Part shown: piece after piece, positions 1 to 9,819 of the stretch | Numbering within the stretch: position 1 is the first letter of the stretch | How the letters are laid out: each line of letters starts with the position of its first letter | NCBI RefSeq assembly: GCF_947496855.1 | Contig: NZ_CANMED010000001.1 | Coordinates: 1,178,001 to 1,242,000 of the forward strand | Direction of reading: 5' to 3' | From: an uncultured Aquimarina sp. | GTDB lineage: Bacteria > Bacteroidota > Bacteroidia > Flavobacteriales > Flavobacteriaceae | Length of the DNA stretch: 64,000 nucleotides | The notes under the pieces: generated by a model | What the model was told of the DNA's origin: nothing | What the model saw: only the letters and a program-made list of their open reading frames with translations | Database searches by the model: none | Program-made: the position numbers and the translations under genes

Positions 1-2371
1 CCCCTAGTACCGTTACATTTCCATCAACTGAAAAAGTAATTGTATCCTCAATATTTTTTATTGGATTCCCATTAATATCTTCTAATTGAGCAATTACATG
101 AGCAACACTAATTCCATCAGCATTCATGACTTCTTTATCCGTAATTAGTTTTATTTTATTTCTTTTACCGGTTGTTTTCAATATTTTAATTTCTCCAACT
201 TTCCCATCTTTCTTGCCTGTTATTTTCAGTTCTCCTTTTTGAAAAGGAAGAATCCATTTGTAAATTCTATCTTCAAAATCCTTTAGTTTTTTAACACCTA
301 TACTTTTCTCATTCAAGCATAATTCGACCTCGTCATAATTAGAATATATCTCTACTACTATTTTTTCATTTTCTTTATAATTCCAATGCTCATTCACATC
401 GTGCCATACCCAAAGCGCTTTTTTCCAAGCTCCTTTTTTCCTTTCTACAGGAGATCCTGTATTGTCTTCTTCTTTAAAAATAGACTTATCTAATTTTTGT
501 GTCGCTACATATATATGAGGTTGTCCGCTCCAAAGGGTTTTCATCATATGAAAAGATGGTTTTTCAAATCCTGCAACATCTAACATCCCACTTGGTGTAG
601 CTTTTCTAGGCCATTGCTCATGGGATTCTCCCATATAATCAATACCTGTCCAAAGAAACGCTCCGGAAATAAACGGACGTTCCTGAACGGCCTTCCATTC
701 GTGCCATTGCACTAGATTCTCTGTTCCCATAATCGGCTTATCCGGGTAATTTTCATGACCATAATCATATAACACTCTTCTGTAACTATATCCTACAACA
801 TCCAATACATCAGCAAACCCTGAAAGGTGACTTGCAGAAGGTAAAATACAATTAGCAGTTACATATCTTGTCGTATCTAATTCTCTAGTCCAAGCTGCTA
901 ACATTTTAGCCGTTTTTCCTATATCATATTTCCCTTCTGGTAGTGTCGCTAATTTTTCTTTGATCTGATCAACACTATGCGGTGGTTTCTCCCAAAAATA
1001 GTTTCCGCTCCAATTCATATTATTAAAAAAACCTGTTGCGTCAGCATTTCTGGGATATGTCCATTCAATTTCATTCCCAATACTCCATTGAAAAATTGAG
1101 GGGTGATTTCTATGTGCTAATATGGTATTTTTGAGGTCTTTTTCTGCCCATTCTTGAAAATACTCGGTATACCCTCTAGAAATGGAATCCACAATCTGTT
1201 CATTTTGATTTAATCGTTTGTCTTTAGGATTATCCCACTCGTCAAAGAACTCATCTTGTACTAAAAATCCCATTTCATCGCACAGGTCTAAAAATTCATC
1301 TGACCCGGGATTGTGAGATATTCTAATAGCATTACAGCCAGCATCTTTTAATTTCATTAACCTTCTTCTCCAAACATCTTTTGGGACAGCTGAGCCTACA
1401 ATACCTCCGTCGTGATGAAGACATACGCCTTTAATTGGTATATTTATATCATTTAGAAAGAAGCCTTTGTTAGTATCGAACTTTATCTTTCTTACTCCAA
1501 ATTTTACAGTATTTTTATCGATAATCTCTTCTCCCTGCAATAGCGTAATTTCCGCTTCATATCTTCTTGGTGATTTAATACCCCATAAATATGGTTTAGA
1601 TATACTCAATTTATTCTCTACATCAGTGTCTTTCTTAGACGCGATATTTAATGGCTCTATGACTTTAGCTACGATTTTCCCAGTATCATCAAAGATTTTA
1701 ATTTGAAGATTAAATTTTTGATCTTCAGCATGTTTATTTTTAATAGTAGATTTTATATTTACTATAGCTTCCTCATCACTGATTTGTGGTGTAGTAACAA
1801 AAACTCCCCAAATAGGAATATGTAAATTATTTTTACGAACTAATCTTACATTCCTATAAATTCCAGATCCGGAATACCATCTACTGTCTACATACTTACT
1901 ACGATCAACATCAACTTTTATAATATTCTTGCCGTTTTCTCTATTCAAGTAATCAGAAATATCAAAATAAAAAGGAGAATATCCATAAGGATGGAAACCT
2001 ACATGCTTATCATTTAGATAAAACGTACTATTATTATATACACCATCGAATAATACATAAGTAGTAGTTGGTTTTGTATCCTGTATAATAAACTCCTTTT
2101 TGTATAAACCTCTACCACCTGGCAAATATCCTGTAGCTCCTTCTCCTTTAATTGAGTCAAAAGAAAAATCCACACTCCAATCATGAGGAACATTAATTTT
2201 TGTCCAATCCTTATATAGACCACTATCATATGTGCCGGTGTTTTCAATTAATTTAAAACCCCAGTCATCATTAAAATCATGATTACCGATTTCCGAATAA
2301 TTTTGAGAATAAACTATAAAAATGTTAAGAAGAAAGCTAAATTTAAGAATAGTTCTTAAAGTCATTGTCAT
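1..2371 (-). CDS. GH2 family beta-galactosidase-like glycosidase, partial (C-terminus cut by window start)
   Basis: Reading the minus strand from the ATG at 2371 (or 2365) gives an open frame of 790 residues to the window edge with no stop. A signal peptide is followed by the GH2 sugar-binding domain ([17 protein letters not shown]), a beta-sandwich and a TIM barrel. The predicted acid/base is Glu434 in WSIGNE and the predicted nucleophile is Glu551 in MGTEN. After the barrel come further beta domains ending in an Ig/invasin-like stretch, as in long secreted GH2 enzymes with a DUF4982-type tail. GH2 enzymes of this shape remove terminal beta-galactose, and in agar/porphyran loci they trim oligosaccharides. 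The exact linkage cannot be read from sequence. The gene has its own promoter carrying the locus-wide 19-bp repeat (2431-2449) and is divergent from the TPR-HTH regulator. Confidence 0.9.
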   Translation of the reverse strand, partial: MTMTLRTILKFSFLLNIFIVYSQNYSEIGNHDFNDDWGFKLIENTGTYDSGLYKDWTKINVPHDWSVDFSFDSIKGEGATGYLPGGRGLYKKEFIIQDTKPTTTYVLFDGVYNNSTFYLNDKHVGFHPYGYSPFYFDISDYLNRENGKNIIKVDVDRSKYVDSRWYSGSGIYRNVRLVRKNNLHIPIWGVFVTTPQISDEEAIVNIKSTIKNKHAEDQKFNLQIKIFDDTGKIVAKVIEPLNIASKKDTDVENKLSISKPYLWGIKSPRRYEAEITLLQGEEIIDKNTVKFGVRKIKFDTNKGFFLNDINIPIKGVCLHHDGGIVGSAVPKDVWRRRLMKLKDAGCNAIRISHNPGSDEFLDLCDEMGFLVQDEFFDEWDNPKDKRLNQNEQIVDSISRGYTEYFQEWAEKDLKNTILAHRNHPSIFQWSIGNEIEWTYPRNADATGFFNNMNWSGNYFWEKPPHSVDQIKEKLATLPEGKYDIGKTAKMLAAWTRELDTTRYVTANCILPSASHLSGFADVLDVVGYSYRRVLYDYGHENYPDKPIMGTENLVQWHEWKAVQERPFISGAFLWTGIDYMGESHEQWPRKATPSGMLDVAGFEKPSFHMMKTLWSGQPHIYVATQKLDKSIFKEEDNTGSPVERKKGAWKKALWVWHDVNEHWNYKENEKIVVEIYSNYDEVELCLNEKSIGVKKLKDFEDRIYKWILPFQKGELKITGKKDGKVGEIKILKTTGKRNKIKLITDKEVMNADGISVAHVIAQLEDINGNPIKNIEDTITFSVDGNVTVLG

Positions 2372-2392
2372 GAATATGAAATTAATATTCTA

Positions 2393-2491
2393 CAAATATC
2401 ACATTTACCTTATAATCCTAATTCATATACAACTAGACATAAACTGAACATCCGACATGACGAGTATTAAAGTACTAGACAAAAACACTAT
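2393..2491 (-). promoter_or_regulatory. Promoter of the GH2 gene with two direct-repeat regulator sites
   Basis: On the minus strand GTTCAGTTTATGTCTAGTT lies at 2431-2449. Exactly 30 nt later is GATATTTG (2393-2400), a 7/8 match to the Bacteroidetes -7 element TAnnTTTG. A second, weaker copy ending in GTCTAGTA lies at 2473-2491, 42 bp upstream of the first. The same arrangement recurs at five other promoters of this locus. The start codon is about 20 nt after the -7 element, so the leader is very short. Confidence 0.7.
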
Positions 2492-2661
2492 TTTCGCATA
2501 GACCTATTTCAATCTGTAATTAAACCTTCTTTATTTTTTGTTATTTTATGAGAATTACTTAAAACAATAGTCTCTTTTTTATCAAATTCATTGATAACAA
2601 TAGTGGAAATAAAATAATTATTCAATTTTAGCTCAAATAGCCGTAGGCAGAATAAAAAAAA

Positions 2662-4284
2662 ATGTTAAAAAACACACCCCTTTATATAATGTTTGTCGTG
2701 CTTACGACACTTCTATATTCCAGACCGATATGGTCTCAACAAACATATAAATTAAACCAGTACTTAGAAGAGGCAAGAAAAAATAAGTTTGTAAATTTTG
2801 AAAAATCCATTCATAATTATGAAAAAAGCATAGAGTTTTTTTCCTTTAAAAAAGACACTTTTAATCTGATAAATAGTATTAATGAATTATCCGAACTATA
2901 TGGACATAATCTTAACTATGGAAAAGCATATGATGGCTATTGGAAAGCATTATTTCTTGCTGAAAAAAGCAATGATCAATTCTCTAAATCCAGAGTATAC
3001 CAATCATTAGGATGGCTTTACAGCTTTTATAATCGTAATACAAAAGCTTTAGAGAATCTTGATAATGCATTGGAAATTAGCAAAGAACTTTCTTCTAAAA
3101 ACAAAATTAGTATTGATTATACTATCAGCGATTATTTTTCTATTGCTAACTTTTACAGGTATAACAAAGACTTTGAAACGGCAAAAACATATATTGACAG
3201 CTGTTATTTATATTTTCAATCTAAAAATGAAGGAATTCGAAACTATTTTTTAGAATCTGAAAAAGGTTTTCTTTTAGTAAATGAAGGTAATTATATCAAA
3301 GCTGAAGAGATACTTCTAAAATCTCAAGAATACTTTAAAGAAAATAATGAATCATACTTAGTAATTATCCATTATTTTCTGGCAAAACTTTATCAGATAA
3401 AAAAAGACTTTGACAAAAGTAAATTTCATTATAATCAATCACTAGAATTATCATATGTCCATAATAGTCATATGAACTATCAAATCATTAATCATAAAGA
3501 ATTATCAGAGTTATTTTATGATTCTAAAGAATACAAAAAAGCATTTTTCCATATTAAAAAGGCAATTGAGTTAGAAAATAAAATCTTTGGAATAAATAGT
3601 AAAAACAATGAATATTTATTTGAAATCAAAGATAAATACCGTTTGCAAAAAGAAAAGCAAGAACAATTACTTAAAGAACGGCGGTTGTCAGAACTAGAAA
3701 GCAAACAAAAAATATCCCTTCTAAGATTCATTTTATTATTTGTAATACTTTTTTTTCTAATCATTGTTAGTATAATGGTATTTAAAAACTTAAAAAGAAA
3801 ACATAAAAGAGAGAAGCGTTTATTGAAACAAAGACAACGATTAAAACTAAATGAAAGTAAAAAAGCGATTAAATTTAAAAACAAAGAACTCGCCAAATCT
3901 GCCCTACAACTCATCGAAAAAGATGAGTTTATTGTTGGATTAAAAAACTCATTGTCTGAAAACAAAGATAACCCTAACTTAAATTCTGTAAATAAAATCA
4001 TTAAGTCAATACAATCTGGAATGGGAAGTAACTGGAAAGAATTTGAGGCAAGGTTTATAAATATCAATCAAGATTTTTACAAAAACCTAAAATCAAATTT
4101 TCCAACACTAACTCAAACTGATTTAAAGATATGTGCATTAATAAAACTAAATTTTTCAAGCAAAGATATGGCATCATTACTAGGAATATCCGTCGAAAGT
4201 GTACATACCTCTAGATATAGATTACGAAAAAAGTTGAAGTTAGAAAGAAACGATAATTTAGTAGAATTCATTTCTAATTATTAA
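2662..4284 (+). CDS. Membrane-anchored TPR protein with C-terminal LuxR/GerE-like HTH (transcriptional regulator)
   Basis: The 540-aa protein has an N-terminal signal segment (1-25), helical TPR-like repeats (about 45-310), a coiled coil (320-350), one transmembrane helix (about 353-374), a basic coiled coil, and a C-terminal HTH (about 480-530, TQTDLKICALIKLNFSSKDM). This is a known Bacteroidetes design: the sensor TPRs face the periplasm, and the HTH is on the cytoplasmic side and binds DNA while tethered to the membrane. Such genes often sit inside polysaccharide loci. It is divergent from the GH2 gene and upstream of the ADH/esterase pair. It is one candidate for the protein that binds the 19-bp repeats found at six promoters here; the AraC protein at 6518 and an unseen hybrid two-component system are the others. 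Its ligand is unknown. Confidence 0.85.
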   Translation: MLKNTPLYIMFVVLTTLLYSRPIWSQQTYKLNQYLEEARKNKFVNFEKSIHNYEKSIEFFSFKKDTFNLINSINELSELYGHNLNYGKAYDGYWKALFLAEKSNDQFSKSRVYQSLGWLYSFYNRNTKALENLDNALEISKELSSKNKISIDYTISDYFSIANFYRYNKDFETAKTYIDSCYLYFQSKNEGIRNYFLESEKGFLLVNEGNYIKAEEILLKSQEYFKENNESYLVIIHYFLAKLYQIKKDFDKSKFHYNQSLELSYVHNSHMNYQIINHKELSELFYDSKEYKKAFFHIKKAIELENKIFGINSKNNEYLFEIKDKYRLQKEKQEQLLKERRLSELESKQKISLLRFILLFVILFFLIIVSIMVFKNLKRKHKREKRLLKQRQRLKLNESKKAIKFKNKELAKSALQLIEKDEFIVGLKNSLSENKDNPNLNSVNKIIKSIQSGMGSNWKEFEARFININQDFYKNLKSNFPTLTQTDLKICALIKLNFSSKDMASLLGISVESVHTSRYRLRKKLKLERNDNLVEFISNY

Positions 4285-4450
4285 TCAAACTGCTACTATA
4301 ATTCATTTCGTAAAAACTATGAATATTATAGATACTCTTATATTTTAGAAATAACACCCATGTTTATATGATACAATTAATTGGCAAAAAGGTATAATAA
4401 TTAGCTGTGATTAAACTTTACTTTGCGAACAACATTTATACGATTTAGAC

Positions 4451-5575
4451 ATGTTAGTAAAAGCAGCTATTAGTTCGGGAAATGGAGATTTCTCTATTGA
4501 AGAAGTTACTATATTACCACCAGAAAATGATGAAGTATTAGTCAAAATGATGGCAGCCGGCTTATGTCATACAGACTATGATTCTCTTTATTGGGGAAGA
4601 TCTGTAATCTTAGGACACGAAGGAGCAGGAATCGTGCTTGCAATAGGTCCTGATGTCACTTCCGTTCAACCGGGAGATCAAGTAATTCTTAATTGGGCCA
4701 TTCCTTGCGGAAAATGTTTTCAATGTCAGGAACAGAATCAACATATATGCGAAAATAACTCTCCTGTAGTTGCTGGAGATGTACTACCAGATGGAGAAGT
4801 ATCAAAAGGGCACGCAAGATTAAAAAGTACTACTTTTAAAAATAAAGGTATAGAACGTTCTTTTAATATTGGCACATTATCTACTCATACTATTGTTAAA
4901 GAACAGGCAGTAATAAAATATCAAACAGAAATCCCTTTTAGTTCTGCATCTATCATAGGATGTGGTGTTATGACTGGATATGGATCCGCAGTTAATACCG
5001 CCAAAGTAACTCCTGGGTCTACCGTAGCAGTTATAGGAACTGGAGGTGTCGGACTTAATGTAATTCAGGGAGCTAAAGTATCAGGTGCAGCTAAAATTGT
5101 AGCCATAGACATTAATAAAGCAAGATTAGAAATGGCAAAGCAATTTGGCGCTACTCATTTTGTACTAGCACAACAATCTGATAAAGGGTTAAAAGAAGCT
5201 ACGATAAAAGTTAAAGAGATTGTAGGGAAAAGAGGAGCTGATTTTGCATTTGAATGTACTGCTATACCAGAATTAGGAGCTGCGCCTTTAGGAATGATTC
5301 GCAACGCAGGTACAGCGGTTCAGGTAAGTGGGATTGAACAAGAAGTTACAATCGATATGCAACTATTCGAATGGGATAAAATATATATTAACCCACTTTA
5401 TGGTAAGTGTAGACCACAAATTGACTTTCCAAAAATTTTAGAACTCTATAGTAAAGGTGACTTATTATTAGACGAAATGATAACGTCTACATATAAATTC
5501 GAAAAATTGCAACAAGCCTTTGACGATATGCTTTCCGGAAAAAACGCAAAAGGCGTTATAATTTTTGAACCTTAA
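4451..5575 (+). CDS. Zinc-dependent medium-chain alcohol dehydrogenase (class III/formaldehyde-type family)
   Basis: The 374-aa protein is full length for the MDR family and has no signal peptide, so it is cytoplasmic. Visible motifs are the catalytic-zinc ligands Cys39 (GLCHTD) and His56-Glu57 (GHE) with a later Cys in IIGCGVMTGYG, the structural-zinc cysteines 86, 89, 92 and 100, and the Rossmann motif GTGGVG near 200-207. It oxidises an alcohol, or a hydroxymethyl adduct of formaldehyde, with NAD(P). Related enzymes are encoded in porphyran loci that remove 6-O-methyl groups from galactose, where formaldehyde is released. No P450 is present in this window, but a 2-oxoglutarate oxygenase is encoded nearby (7501). 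The gene is followed after 72 nt by an esterase, probably co-transcribed. The link to formaldehyde is inference; a sugar alcohol or aldehyde substrate is possible. Confidence 0.85.
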   Translation: MLVKAAISSGNGDFSIEEVTILPPENDEVLVKMMAAGLCHTDYDSLYWGRSVILGHEGAGIVLAIGPDVTSVQPGDQVILNWAIPCGKCFQCQEQNQHICENNSPVVAGDVLPDGEVSKGHARLKSTTFKNKGIERSFNIGTLSTHTIVKEQAVIKYQTEIPFSSASIIGCGVMTGYGSAVNTAKVTPGSTVAVIGTGGVGLNVIQGAKVSGAAKIVAIDINKARLEMAKQFGATHFVLAQQSDKGLKEATIKVKEIVGKRGADFAFECTAIPELGAAPLGMIRNAGTAVQVSGIEQEVTIDMQLFEWDKIYINPLYGKCRPQIDFPKILELYSKGDLLLDEMITSTYKFEKLQQAFDDMLSGKNAKGVIIFEP

Positions 5576-5647
5576 ACTTACTATTACATCAATAGTTTTT
5601 TCGCAAAACGCTGTCTAAGAAAACAAATATAATTAACACAGTGCTAT

Positions 5648-6454
5648 ATGCTCTCAAAATTTAGAACTACAGAAATATCAGATCCACGCTTTGAATCTAA
5701 TCAATTACGACATATTACAGTTAAGAGTAGTAACCTTAGGCAGAGAGGAGATATTACCGTATATGTTCCATCAGGTTATAATCTGGAGGATTTACCAATA
5801 GCAATATTACTCCACGGAGTATATGGCAGTCATTGGATCTGGTCACAGAAAACAGGTATTCATCTAAAAATGGAATCATGGATTAAAAATAAGGAGATAA
5901 AACCTATGATCATTGCTATGCCTTCTGATGGACTTTGGGGAGATGGAAGTGGATATCTACCTCACACTCATGCTGATTTTGAAAAATGGATTACCGAGGA
6001 TGTGGTTCAAGCGGTTATAGAATTAATCCCTCAAGCAAGTTTACAATCTAAATTATGTATCGCCGGATTATCTATGGGAGGATTTGGAGCGCTACGTTTA
6101 GGTGTCAAAAATCATCACATGTTTATGGCTGTATCTGGTTTATCATCGATTACTGTACTGAAAGAAATCAAACTTTTTGTACAAGAACCCTTGACTTCAT
6201 ATCATCAACTTGAAAAAGAAAATGAATCTATCTATCAAACTATATTAAAATACAAAGAACATATACCACCATTTAGATTTGATTGTGGTATTGATGATCT
6301 ACTCATCGAAAGCAATCGAAAACTACATCTACAACTAAAAAAATTAAATATAAAACATATGTATAAGGAAAATCCGGGCAAACATGAATGGCCTTACTGG
6401 GAAACCTATATAAAAGACACCTTCTTATTTTTTGACAATATCCTAAACAAATAA
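5648..6454 (+). CDS. Alpha/beta-hydrolase esterase (esterase D / S-formylglutathione hydrolase-like)
   Basis: The 268-aa cytoplasmic protein has the alpha/beta-hydrolase fold of the putative-esterase (esterase D) group. An oxyanion region HGVYGSH follows the first strands, the nucleophile is Ser142 in the elbow GLSMGG, and a C-terminal His lies in GKHEWPYW (about 246). No export signal is seen. S-formylglutathione hydrolase belongs to this family, and the pairing with a class III-like ADH directly upstream (72-nt gap) suggests a formaldehyde-oxidation module. Flavobacteria generally lack glutathione, so the thiol carrier would have to differ. Deacetylation or deacylation of an imported algal sugar is the main alternative. 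It ends just before a bidirectional stem-loop shared with the convergent AraC gene. Confidence 0.75.
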   Translation: MLSKFRTTEISDPRFESNQLRHITVKSSNLRQRGDITVYVPSGYNLEDLPIAILLHGVYGSHWIWSQKTGIHLKMESWIKNKEIKPMIIAMPSDGLWGDGSGYLPHTHADFEKWITEDVVQAVIELIPQASLQSKLCIAGLSMGGFGALRLGVKNHHMFMAVSGLSSITVLKEIKLFVQEPLTSYHQLEKENESIYQTILKYKEHIPPFRFDCGIDDLLIESNRKLHLQLKKLNIKHMYKENPGKHEWPYWETYIKDTFLFFDNILNK

Positions 6455-6481
6455 TTATTTGACAGTATATTTTCTAAAACT

Positions 6482-6514
6482 TTTTAGTACTCTAAGAAGC
6501 ATAGAGTTTTAAAA
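6482..6514. terminator. Bidirectional stem-loop terminator between esterase and AraC gene
   Basis: Arms 6482-6494 (TTTTAGTACTCTA) and 6502-6514 (TAGAGTTTTAAAA) pair at 11 of 13 positions around a 7-nt loop. T-rich flanks lie on both sides, so it can stop both convergent transcripts. Confidence 0.55.
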
Positions 6515-6517
6515 GTA

Positions 6518-7408
6518 TTATTTATATCTTGAGAGTTTACGATAAGTAAATGGGGGAACTCCTTCTATTTTTTTGAATTGCCTGTTAAAATAAGGAACAG
6601 AATTATATCCGCATTCATAACCAATTTCTTTAATTGATATATTTGTATTAGACAAAAGTTTTTTAGAGAAATCAATACGAATTTTATTCACATACTTTGT
6701 AAAAGTATAACTTGTCTCTGTTTTAAAGAATCTACAAAAAGAAGATGTTGTCATTCCAACCATTTGTGCACAAACATTTACTGATATATCTCGTTGATAA
6801 GACTCCATAATGTATTCGTGTACTTTTAGAACACGAGTAGATTTAAGATAAAAACGTTGTTTAATATAGTCCTCCGAAGCTAATAATTCATAGTCAGAAG
6901 TACTAATTAGCTCAAGAATTTTTAACAAACTTAATAATTGATCAAAAGAAGATAGCTGAGGAACTTTATGTAATATTTTTATAATCTCGGGTTTATTTTT
7001 TCCTTTAATTTTCAAACCTCGTTCAGATATTTTTAATACTTTTCTTACGGTTTTTAGTTCTGGAATATCAATAAAATGAGCTCCAAAAATATCTTTTCTA
7101 AATTGAACATATATTGATTTACAAAATTCTTCAGAATCTTCTTCTAAATATTTTGAATCAGATATCCAAGTGTGAGGTAACAGACCACCTAAAAGAACTA
7201 AATCATTAGGCTTGAATTCTTCTCCATGATCACCTACTAAACGAGTCCCACTACCCTCTGTCACCAGGAGCAGTTCAAACTCAGGATGATAATGCCATAC
7301 ACCATTAAAATAAGGTTGCTCATAAACACCTGTGAAAAAAGAGGAATGAATAGACTTCTTTACTCTTTCTAACGGAACTGCAATTTTAGTATTACTCTTA
7401 TTACTCAA
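6518..7408 (-). CDS. AraC-family transcriptional regulator with N-terminal cupin
   Basis: The 296-aa protein has an N-terminal cupin-like sensing domain (about 35-100, with HYHPEFELLLV and the PHTW strand) and a C-terminal double HTH of AraC type (about 195-292, ending in GYNSVPYFNRQFKKIEG-like sequence). It is divergent from the 2-oxoglutarate oxygenase gene at 7501, with about 90 nt between the starts, so it most simply controls that gene and perhaps the ADH/esterase pair. AraC proteins contact DNA through two HTHs about one helical turn apart. That also makes it a candidate for the 11-bp-spaced direct repeats seen at six promoters of the locus, though none lies in its own promoter. The ligand is unknown, presumably a galactan-derived sugar. 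Confidence 0.88.
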   Translation of the reverse strand: MSNKSNTKIAVPLERVKKSIHSSFFTGVYEQPYFNGVWHYHPEFELLLVTEGSGTRLVGDHGEEFKPNDLVLLGGLLPHTWISDSKYLEEDSEEFCKSIYVQFRKDIFGAHFIDIPELKTVRKVLKISERGLKIKGKNKPEIIKILHKVPQLSSFDQLLSLLKILELISTSDYELLASEDYIKQRFYLKSTRVLKVHEYIMESYQRDISVNVCAQMVGMTTSSFCRFFKTETSYTFTKYVNKIRIDFSKKLLSNTNISIKEIGYECGYNSVPYFNRQFKKIEGVPPFTYRKLSRYK

Positions 7409-7500
7409 ATATCAATAAAGTTTAATTTATTGCTAAAATAGTATAATTTTTTAACTCCAATGAATTGTAAATTTGAACATAATCATATTCAATAAAAAAA

Positions 7501-8391
7501 ATGAAAACACATCGTGATTTAGCAAAATATAGCAAACATATTTCAGACTTATTCGAATGGCCAAAAGATGCTAAAGATTGGGAACAATATCGATTGAACA
7601 ATAATCAAGTGGAACATTTTAAAGAATATGGATACATACACAATATTAAAGTTCTGAACAACAAACAAATCGATGTATTACGAGACGAATTACAAGACAT
7701 TATGGACCCTAACCATCCTAAACATGATCTTTTATACGAGTTTCATTCTAACGAATCCGAAGATCCTAATCGAGTTATTTTTCATTCTCTAGGACATTGG
7801 AGAGTATCAAAAGGGTTTCACGATATCTTATGGAACCCTGCCTTTGTTATGGCTTCGTATCAACTTCTTGGAGAACAAAATGTTCGCTTTTGGCATGATC
7901 AATTATTTTGTAAACCAGCCAAACATGGGGGTGTAGTCGCCTGGCATCAGGATTACTCATACTGGACAAGAACGAAACCAATGCAACATCTTACTTGCTG
8001 GACTGGTTTAGATGATGCAACTAAAGAAAATGGATGTTTACAATATATACCTGGAAGCCATAAATGGGGATTGCTTGACAAACCATCTTTAACTGGAGAA
8101 ATGACTGGGCTTTTAGAGTTTTTAAATGAAGAACAAACAAAAGCTCTCGATAACCCTATTTCAATTGAAATGAAAAAAGGACATGCTTCTTTTCATCATC
8201 CACTAATGGTTCACGGTTCTTTTGAGAATAATTCCGAAAAACCGAGAAGAGCTTTCGTTATTAACGTTTTTGGTGATGGAACATTATCTGATACCGATGA
8301 TGTGATCCTAAAAGGTGTCCCACCAGTTAAAAAAGATCTATTAATGGATGGGAAATTTTTCCCTCTTTTATCTACAGGTATTTTTAAATAA
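7501..8391 (+). CDS. Phytanoyl-CoA dioxygenase (PhyH)-like Fe(II)/2-oxoglutarate oxygenase
   Basis: The 296-aa cytoplasmic protein has the PhyH jelly-roll. The iron triad is His149-X-Asp151 (WHQDYSYW) and His238 (MVHGSFEN), and Arg249/250 is placed to bind 2-oxoglutarate. Enzymes of this family hydroxylate C-H bonds, and hydroxylating an O-methyl or N-methyl carbon releases formaldehyde. Here the gene sits in a galactan locus beside an AraC regulator and close to a formaldehyde-type ADH and esterase. I therefore infer that it may oxidise a methylated or otherwise modified algal sugar, taking the place that a P450 fills in known porphyran loci. A role on a small metabolite unrelated to the polysaccharide cannot be excluded. 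It converges on the DUF2231 gene, with only about 50 nt between the stops. Confidence 0.85.
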   Translation: MKTHRDLAKYSKHISDLFEWPKDAKDWEQYRLNNNQVEHFKEYGYIHNIKVLNNKQIDVLRDELQDIMDPNHPKHDLLYEFHSNESEDPNRVIFHSLGHWRVSKGFHDILWNPAFVMASYQLLGEQNVRFWHDQLFCKPAKHGGVVAWHQDYSYWTRTKPMQHLTCWTGLDDATKENGCLQYIPGSHKWGLLDKPSLTGEMTGLLEFLNEEQTKALDNPISIEMKKGHASFHHPLMVHGSFENNSEKPRRAFVINVFGDGTLSDTDDVILKGVPPVKKDLLMDGKFFPLLSTGIFK

Positions 8392-8440
8392 TATGGACCT
8401 GTTTTTATCTGTTTAAAAATAACATTTTGATCATTTTAGT

Positions 8441-9805
8441 TCAAAAGATTGTTTTATCACTTTTGATTTTATTTTCATTGATTGATGTACCCCAAAGGTA
8501 TATTCTTTTTAAGTTTTTAATTTTTGTTAGCTTCTGTAAACTTTTATCAGTTATAGCTGTATTACTATGAAGATTTAGGCTTTCTAATTGTTTTAAGTTT
8601 GTTAGATAAGATAAACCTTTATCCGAAATGTTATTTTCCTGTAAACCCAGACGTCGTACATTTGTAAAAGTCCCTATAATTTCTAAATGTTTATCTATAA
8701 TTCCTTGAGAAGGTAAGGATAACCAAACGATATTGTTCTTTATTTTTGACAACTCTTCTAGCAATTCGATTATACCCTGTTTGCTCAACTTTTCTTTGTT
8801 TGTTGATACTATTGATACATCTAGCTGATTGGTTTCTGCTACAATTTCGCGTATGCTTACCCCTTTATTAATTAATTTATTTAATATTTTGTCAGGAATT
8901 TCGGCTGCTTTACTCATAGTTACTCCTGAGGTATTATTACCATTGAGATGAAGTTGTTCTTCTAGTATCTTTCTAATATCTTCTGGAGTATCAACACTCC
9001 CTACTGTTAATTCAAAATTTGCTTGACCGTGATCTATCCAATATTCAATAACTTTTATTTCTTCATTAGTTAATGGCGTTTTTCCTTCTGGAGGCATAAA
9101 CCCTTTACTCGTTGGATCCAAATGGACTCGCTTTATGATTTCGGATTGACTACTATTTCCGGCGATTAGGGATGCACCATTTTTTCCTCCGGCTAAAATA
9201 GCCACTTCCCCCTCTAAAGAAAGTCCTCCTTTCTTTTTAGAAGAATTATGACAGCTTATACATTTTCTATCAAGAATTGGGTTTATTACGTTGGTAAAAA
9301 TTTGTGCTTCTTCTATTGTATTGATTTTAAACTCTTCTATTCTTTCCTTTTTACCAAAAGGTAGATATGTAGTAAGATAATCCGATCCATGTGTTAAATT
9401 TCCTCCATAATGACCAGTAACACTTAGCAATAACACTATAAAAGTAAGCGTCGCAATATTCAGTTTTACAGAATCCCTAATACCGTTTTTTATTCTTTCT
9501 GTTTTTAAAATCCAAGCAAAGACCGCTAGAACGGTGGTCGCTACTCCAAACCAGAAGTGTTTATCTAGAGCATGGCTATCATAATCTCCACTTAAGGATA
9601 ACATATATCCTAACACACAGGCTCCAATGGCACTAATTGAACCTAGAAATAGGGCTAAAGGGATTGCTACTTTTAATCGATCTTTTTTTTGAAATTTTGC
9701 CAGTATTTCTAAAATAAATGCAAAAAACAAAAATCCAATTGGAAGATGTACTACCAATGGATGAAATCTTCCAAAAAATAAAACAATATCGGATACTTCG
9801 TTCAT
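8441..9805 (-). CDS. DUF2231-like membrane protein with planctomycete-type cytochrome c motif and C-terminal LRRs
   Basis: I chose the ATG at 9805 because the open frame upstream overlaps the previous gene and codes a basic non-conserved stretch. This leaves a 14-nt gap to the beta-propeller gene and gives 454 aa. Four transmembrane helices (about 13-35, 45-70, 80-100, 115-132) form a DUF2231-like domain. A heme c-type motif follows, C182-I-S-C185-H186, with a likely distal Met237 in GFMPPEGK, as in planctomycete PSCyt1 domains. Leucine-rich repeats occupy about 355-445. It is the last gene of a four-gene minus-strand operon starting at 15705. The layout suggests a membrane electron-transfer partner for the exported proteins encoded upstream. 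No substrate can be named. Confidence 0.75.
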   Translation of the reverse strand: MNEVSDIVLFFGRFHPLVVHLPIGFLFFAFILEILAKFQKKDRLKVAIPLALFLGSISAIGACVLGYMLSLSGDYDSHALDKHFWFGVATTVLAVFAWILKTERIKNGIRDSVKLNIATLTFIVLLLSVTGHYGGNLTHGSDYLTTYLPFGKKERIEEFKINTIEEAQIFTNVINPILDRKCISCHNSSKKKGGLSLEGEVAILAGGKNGASLIAGNSSQSEIIKRVHLDPTSKGFMPPEGKTPLTNEEIKVIEYWIDHGQANFELTVGSVDTPEDIRKILEEQLHLNGNNTSGVTMSKAAEIPDKILNKLINKGVSIREIVAETNQLDVSIVSTNKEKLSKQGIIELLEELSKIKNNIVWLSLPSQGIIDKHLEIIGTFTNVRRLGLQENNISDKGLSYLTNLKQLESLNLHSNTAITDKSLQKLTKIKNLKRIYLWGTSINENKIKSDKTIF

Positions 9806-9819
9806 TACTTTTCTTTTCT

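Noticed and set aside
3516..4067. 183-codon minus-strand open frame inside the TPR-HTH gene
   Set aside because: It is fully antisense to a gene with clear domains and motifs, and its translation has no recognisable fold.
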